DNA of 32,540 nt from Bacteroidaceae bacterium (lineage in GTDB: Bacteria; Bacteroidota; Bacteroidia; Bacteroidales; Bacteroidaceae), in assembly GCA_017468985.1 (NCBI GenBank), contig JAFUHF010000008.1:1-32540 (forward strand), read 5' to 3'. Made by a program: the position numbers and the translations under genes. The notes beneath the pieces were generated by a model, which had not been told where the DNA came from, did not search any database, and worked only from the letters and a program-made list of their open reading frames with translations. Shown one piece after another: positions 30,225 to 32,540 of this stretch (position 1 is its first letter; each line of letters begins with the position of its first letter).

Positions 30225-32147
30225 ATGAGCAAGATTATTGGAATCGACTTAGGAACCACGAACAGTTGCGTCAGCGTGTTTGAAGGCAATGAACCCGTGG
30301 TGATCGCAAACAGCGAGGGAAAGCGCACAACGCCGAGCGTTGTAGCATTTGTGGAAGGTGGAGAGCGCAAGGTGGGCGACCCTGCCAAGCGTCAGGCCAT
30401 CACCAATCCGAAGCGCACCGTATACAGCATCAAACGCTTCATGGGCGAACCCTACGACATGGTGCAGAAGGAAATAGCCAGAGTGCCCTATACCGTGGTG
30501 CGCGGCGACAACAATACGGCCAGAGTAGACATTGACGGCAGACAATACACGCCGCAGGAAATCAGTGCCATCATACTTCAGAAGATGAAGAAAACGGCCG
30601 AGGACTACCTGGGCGAGGAAGTGAAAGATGCCGTAATCACAGTGCCTGCCTACTTCAGCGACTCGCAGCGCCAAGCCACGAAGGAGGCCGGCGAGATAGC
30701 AGGACTCAACGTGCGCCGCATCGTAAACGAACCCACCGCCGCAGCTTTGGCCTACGGCTTGGACAAGAGCAACAAGGAGATGAAGATTGCCGTATTCGAC
30801 CTGGGTGGCGGTACCTTCGACATCAGCATTCTGGAATTCGGAAGCGGCGTATTCGAAGTGCTCTCTACCAACGGTAACACCCATCTGGGCGGTGATGACT
30901 TTGACCAGGTAATCATCAACTGGCTGGTTGACGAATTCAAGAGCGACGAAGGCGCAGACCTGAGCCAGGATCCTATGGCCATGCAGCGCCTGAAAGAGGC
31001 AGCCGAAAAAGCCAAGATAGAACTTTCGTCCACGACAAGCACTGAAATCAACCTGCCCTACATCATGCCCGTAGGCGGAGTGCCCAAGCACTTGGTAAAA
31101 ACCCTCACCAGAGCAAAGTTTGAACAGTTGGCACACCAGCTCATTCAGGATTGCCTTGAGCCGTGTCAGAAAGCCATTGCTGACGCACAGCTCACCCCGG
31201 AAGACATTGATGAAGTGATCCTCGTAGGAGGTTCGAGCCGCATACCGGCAGTGCAGACCCTCGTACAGAACTATTTTGGCAAAGCACCTTCGAAGGGCGT
31301 AAATCCTGACGAAGTGGTAGCCGTAGGCGCAAGCATTCAGGGTGCCATTCTGAACAAGGAAGCCGGTGTAGGCGACATCGTATTGCTCGACGTAACGCCA
31401 CTGACCCTGGGCATCGAAACCCTGGGCGGCGTAATGACCAAGCTCATCGACGCCAATACCACCATACCGTGCAAGAAGAGCGAAGTATTCTCGACCGCAG
31501 CCGACAACCAGACGGCAGTGACCATCCACGTGCTGCAAGGCGAGCGCCCCATGGCCAGCCAGAACAAGAGCATCGGTCAGTTCAACCTCGAAGGTATAGC
31601 TCCGGCACGCAGAGGAATTCCACAGATAGAAGTGAGCTTCGACATCGACGCCAACGGCATACTCAAAGTATCAGCCAAGGACAAAGCCACTGGAAAGGAA
31701 CAGGCCATTCGCATTGAGGCCAGTAGCGGACTGAGCAAAGACGAAATCGACCGAATGAAAGCTGAGGCACAGGCCAATGCAGAGGCCGACAAGAAGGAGC
31801 GTGAAAAGATTGACAAGCTCAATCAGGCAGACTCCATGATCTTCCAGACGGAGAATCAGCTCAAGGAACTGGCCGACAAACTGCCTGCCGACAAGAAGCC
31901 TGCCATTGAAACGGCATTGCAGAAACTCAAGGATGCCCACAAGAGCGGTGACGTGGCAGCCATTGACGCCGCCATTGCCGAGCTCAACAATGCATGGCAA
32001 GCCGCCAGCGCCCAGATGTACCAGCAGACAGGACAAGGCCCACAAAGTGCCGGCCCACAGGCAGACACAAATGCCGGAGCCAATCAGAGTAACGCCCAAA
32101 GCGGCGATGAAACCATCCAGGACGCCGATTTTGAGGAGGTGAAGTAA
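30225..32147 (+). CDS. dnaK: Molecular chaperone DnaK (Hsp70)
   Basis: 640 residues, full length. ATPase domain: IDLGTTNS near 7-14, [55 protein letters not shown]. Substrate-binding domain: [38 protein letters not shown], then the helical lid and a Gln/Ala/Gly-rich tail ending DADFEEVK. It binds exposed hydrophobic peptides in the cytoplasm with DnaJ and GrpE, neither of which is in the window. The 429-codon frame on the opposite strand (30249-31538) is the well-known antisense artefact of dnaK genes. Confidence 0.98.
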   Translation: MSKIIGIDLGTTNSCVSVFEGNEPVVIANSEGKRTTPSVVAFVEGGERKVGDPAKRQAITNPKRTVYSIKRFMGEPYDMVQKEIARVPYTVVRGDNNTARVDIDGRQYTPQEISAIILQKMKKTAEDYLGEEVKDAVITVPAYFSDSQRQATKEAGEIAGLNVRRIVNEPTAAALAYGLDKSNKEMKIAVFDLGGGTFDISILEFGSGVFEVLSTNGNTHLGGDDFDQVIINWLVDEFKSDEGADLSQDPMAMQRLKEAAEKAKIELSSTTSTEINLPYIMPVGGVPKHLVKTLTRAKFEQLAHQLIQDCLEPCQKAIADAQLTPEDIDEVILVGGSSRIPAVQTLVQNYFGKAPSKGVNPDEVVAVGASIQGAILNKEAGVGDIVLLDVTPLTLGIETLGGVMTKLIDANTTIPCKKSEVFSTAADNQTAVTIHVLQGERPMASQNKSIGQFNLEGIAPARRGIPQIEVSFDIDANGILKVSAKDKATGKEQAIRIEASSGLSKDEIDRMKAEAQANAEADKKEREKIDKLNQADSMIFQTENQLKELADKLPADKKPAIETALQKLKDAHKSGDVAAIDAAIAELNNAWQAASAQMYQQTGQGPQSAGPQADTNAGANQSNAQSGDETIQDADFEEVK

Positions 32148-32177
32148 GACCGATAAGCAAATAATAAACAATTATAG

Positions 32178-32212
32178 AAATCCCGTATAACTCAGGTAGT
32201 TATGCGGGATTT
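32178..32212 (+). terminator. Terminator of dnaK
   Basis: A 15-base stem (32178-32192 with 32198-32212, one G-T wobble) with a 5-base loop, followed by acttttag. The A-rich left flank makes it usable from the other strand too. Confidence 0.75.
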
Positions 32213-32261
32213 ACTTTTAGTCAAACTTTGTGATTTTGTCTCTGATTTCGCGTTTTTATCG

Positions 32262-32269
32262 TAAATTTG
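32262..32269 (+). promoter_or_regulatory. -7 box for the zinc-finger gene at 32344
   Basis: TAAATTTG matches TAnnTTTG, 75 bases before the start. A TTTG lies at 32235-32238, 23 bases upstream, slightly too far. Confidence 0.45.
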
Positions 32270-32343
32270 CATCAAATCGTTCACGCGACACTTTAGTCGG
32301 TAATGTTCAACAAAACTAAAATACACCTTATTATATATAATAT

Positions 32344-32540
32344 ATGGCACAGGCAAAATACGAGATTCGCAGGAAATGTCCCATCTGTGGTGCTGTATTC
32401 CAAAGACGCACCATCGATGCCGTGTATTGCTCCAAGCAATGCTCTGATGTCGCCTACAAAAGGAAGAAGGACAGAGAGGCAAAGGAAGCAAAGTACGAAC
32501 AAATGGCGAAAGAGATTCCTGACATTAGGGAATACCTCTC
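32344..32540 (+). CDS. Zinc-finger/helix-turn-helix (excisionase-like) protein, N-terminal part only
   Basis: 65 codons are visible before the right edge, starting MAQAKYEIRRKCPICGAVFQ. CPIC at 12-15 and CSKQC at 27-31 form a Cys4 zinc-ribbon pattern, followed by a Lys/Glu-rich helix (KRKKDREAKEAKYEQMA) and IPDIREYLS. In Bacteroidota this arrangement normally precedes a winged-helix excisionase-like domain (REYLSVSEAA type), and such genes often sit beside a tyrosine integrase. The domain and any integrase lie beyond the window, so both are predictions. Confidence 0.7.
   Translation, partial: MAQAKYEIRRKCPICGAVFQRRTIDAVYCSKQCSDVAYKRKKDREAKEAKYEQMAKEIPDIREYL

Noticed and set aside
30249-31538. 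429-codon minus-strand frame inside dnaK
   Set aside because: A long antisense frame is a known by-product of dnaK codon use; dnaK itself is complete.

Overview
The window looks like a chromosomal segment of a member of the Bacteroidota, most likely a Prevotella-like Bacteroidales. The reasons are: promoters of the TAnnTTTG type; no Shine-Dalgarno dependence; a Rho factor with a long disordered N-terminal insertion; a type IX secretion (T9SS) C-terminal sorting-signal remnant of the GRRVxNPxKGG-YI kind; PorT-like and DUF4835/PorD-like proteins; lipoproteins with short lipoboxes; and the gene order dnaN - exonuclease - coaBC - DUF4835 - recN. Base composition appears near 50% GC by eye. The genus is an inference.

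Layout. 1-2360 (minus): a secreted GH5 glycosidase cut by the left edge, preceded by a Cys/Met-metabolism PLP enzyme. 2586-2941: a broken end of a secreted protein carrying a T9SS-type tail, closed by a strong two-way terminator. 2959-8596 (minus): a nucleoside kinase with threonyl-tRNA-synthetase-like N-terminal domains, an OmpH/Skp-like lipoprotein, a 63-residue membrane protein, a beta-helix lipoprotein and the dipeptidase PepD. 8723-10313 (plus): a PorT-family outer-membrane barrel and a secreted PHB-depolymerase-type esterase. 10350-12242 (minus): a Uup-type ABC-F ATPase, divergent from rho (12536-14491), which has a possible leader peptide overlapping its start codon. 14580-14975 (minus): a DUF3127 protein with an SSB-like acidic tail. 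15170-18540 (plus): an EptA/CptA-type phosphoethanolamine transferase and lactaldehyde-type aldehyde dehydrogenase AldA.

19021-26625 (plus) is a tightly packed housekeeping block: dnaN, an ExoX/DnaQ-like exonuclease, coaBC, a DUF4835/PorD-like protein, recN, and a TPR protein with a dead trypsin-like domain. 26626-28901 is an accessory stretch. It holds a seven-unit 42-bp tandem array with internal palindromes, a RyR-domain pseudogene, and a zeta-toxin-like kinase overlapping a small companion gene. 29089-30027 (minus) is an unassigned secreted protein. dnaK (30225-32147) follows. At the right edge begins a zinc-finger protein of the type found next to integrases.

The least ordinary signals are non-coding: a textbook sigma-54 promoter with no obvious gene (18721), a near-match sigma-54 site before dnaK (30138), the 42-bp phased array (27074-27382), and the rho leader. 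None of these has been tested by search or computation here; all rest on reading the sequence.
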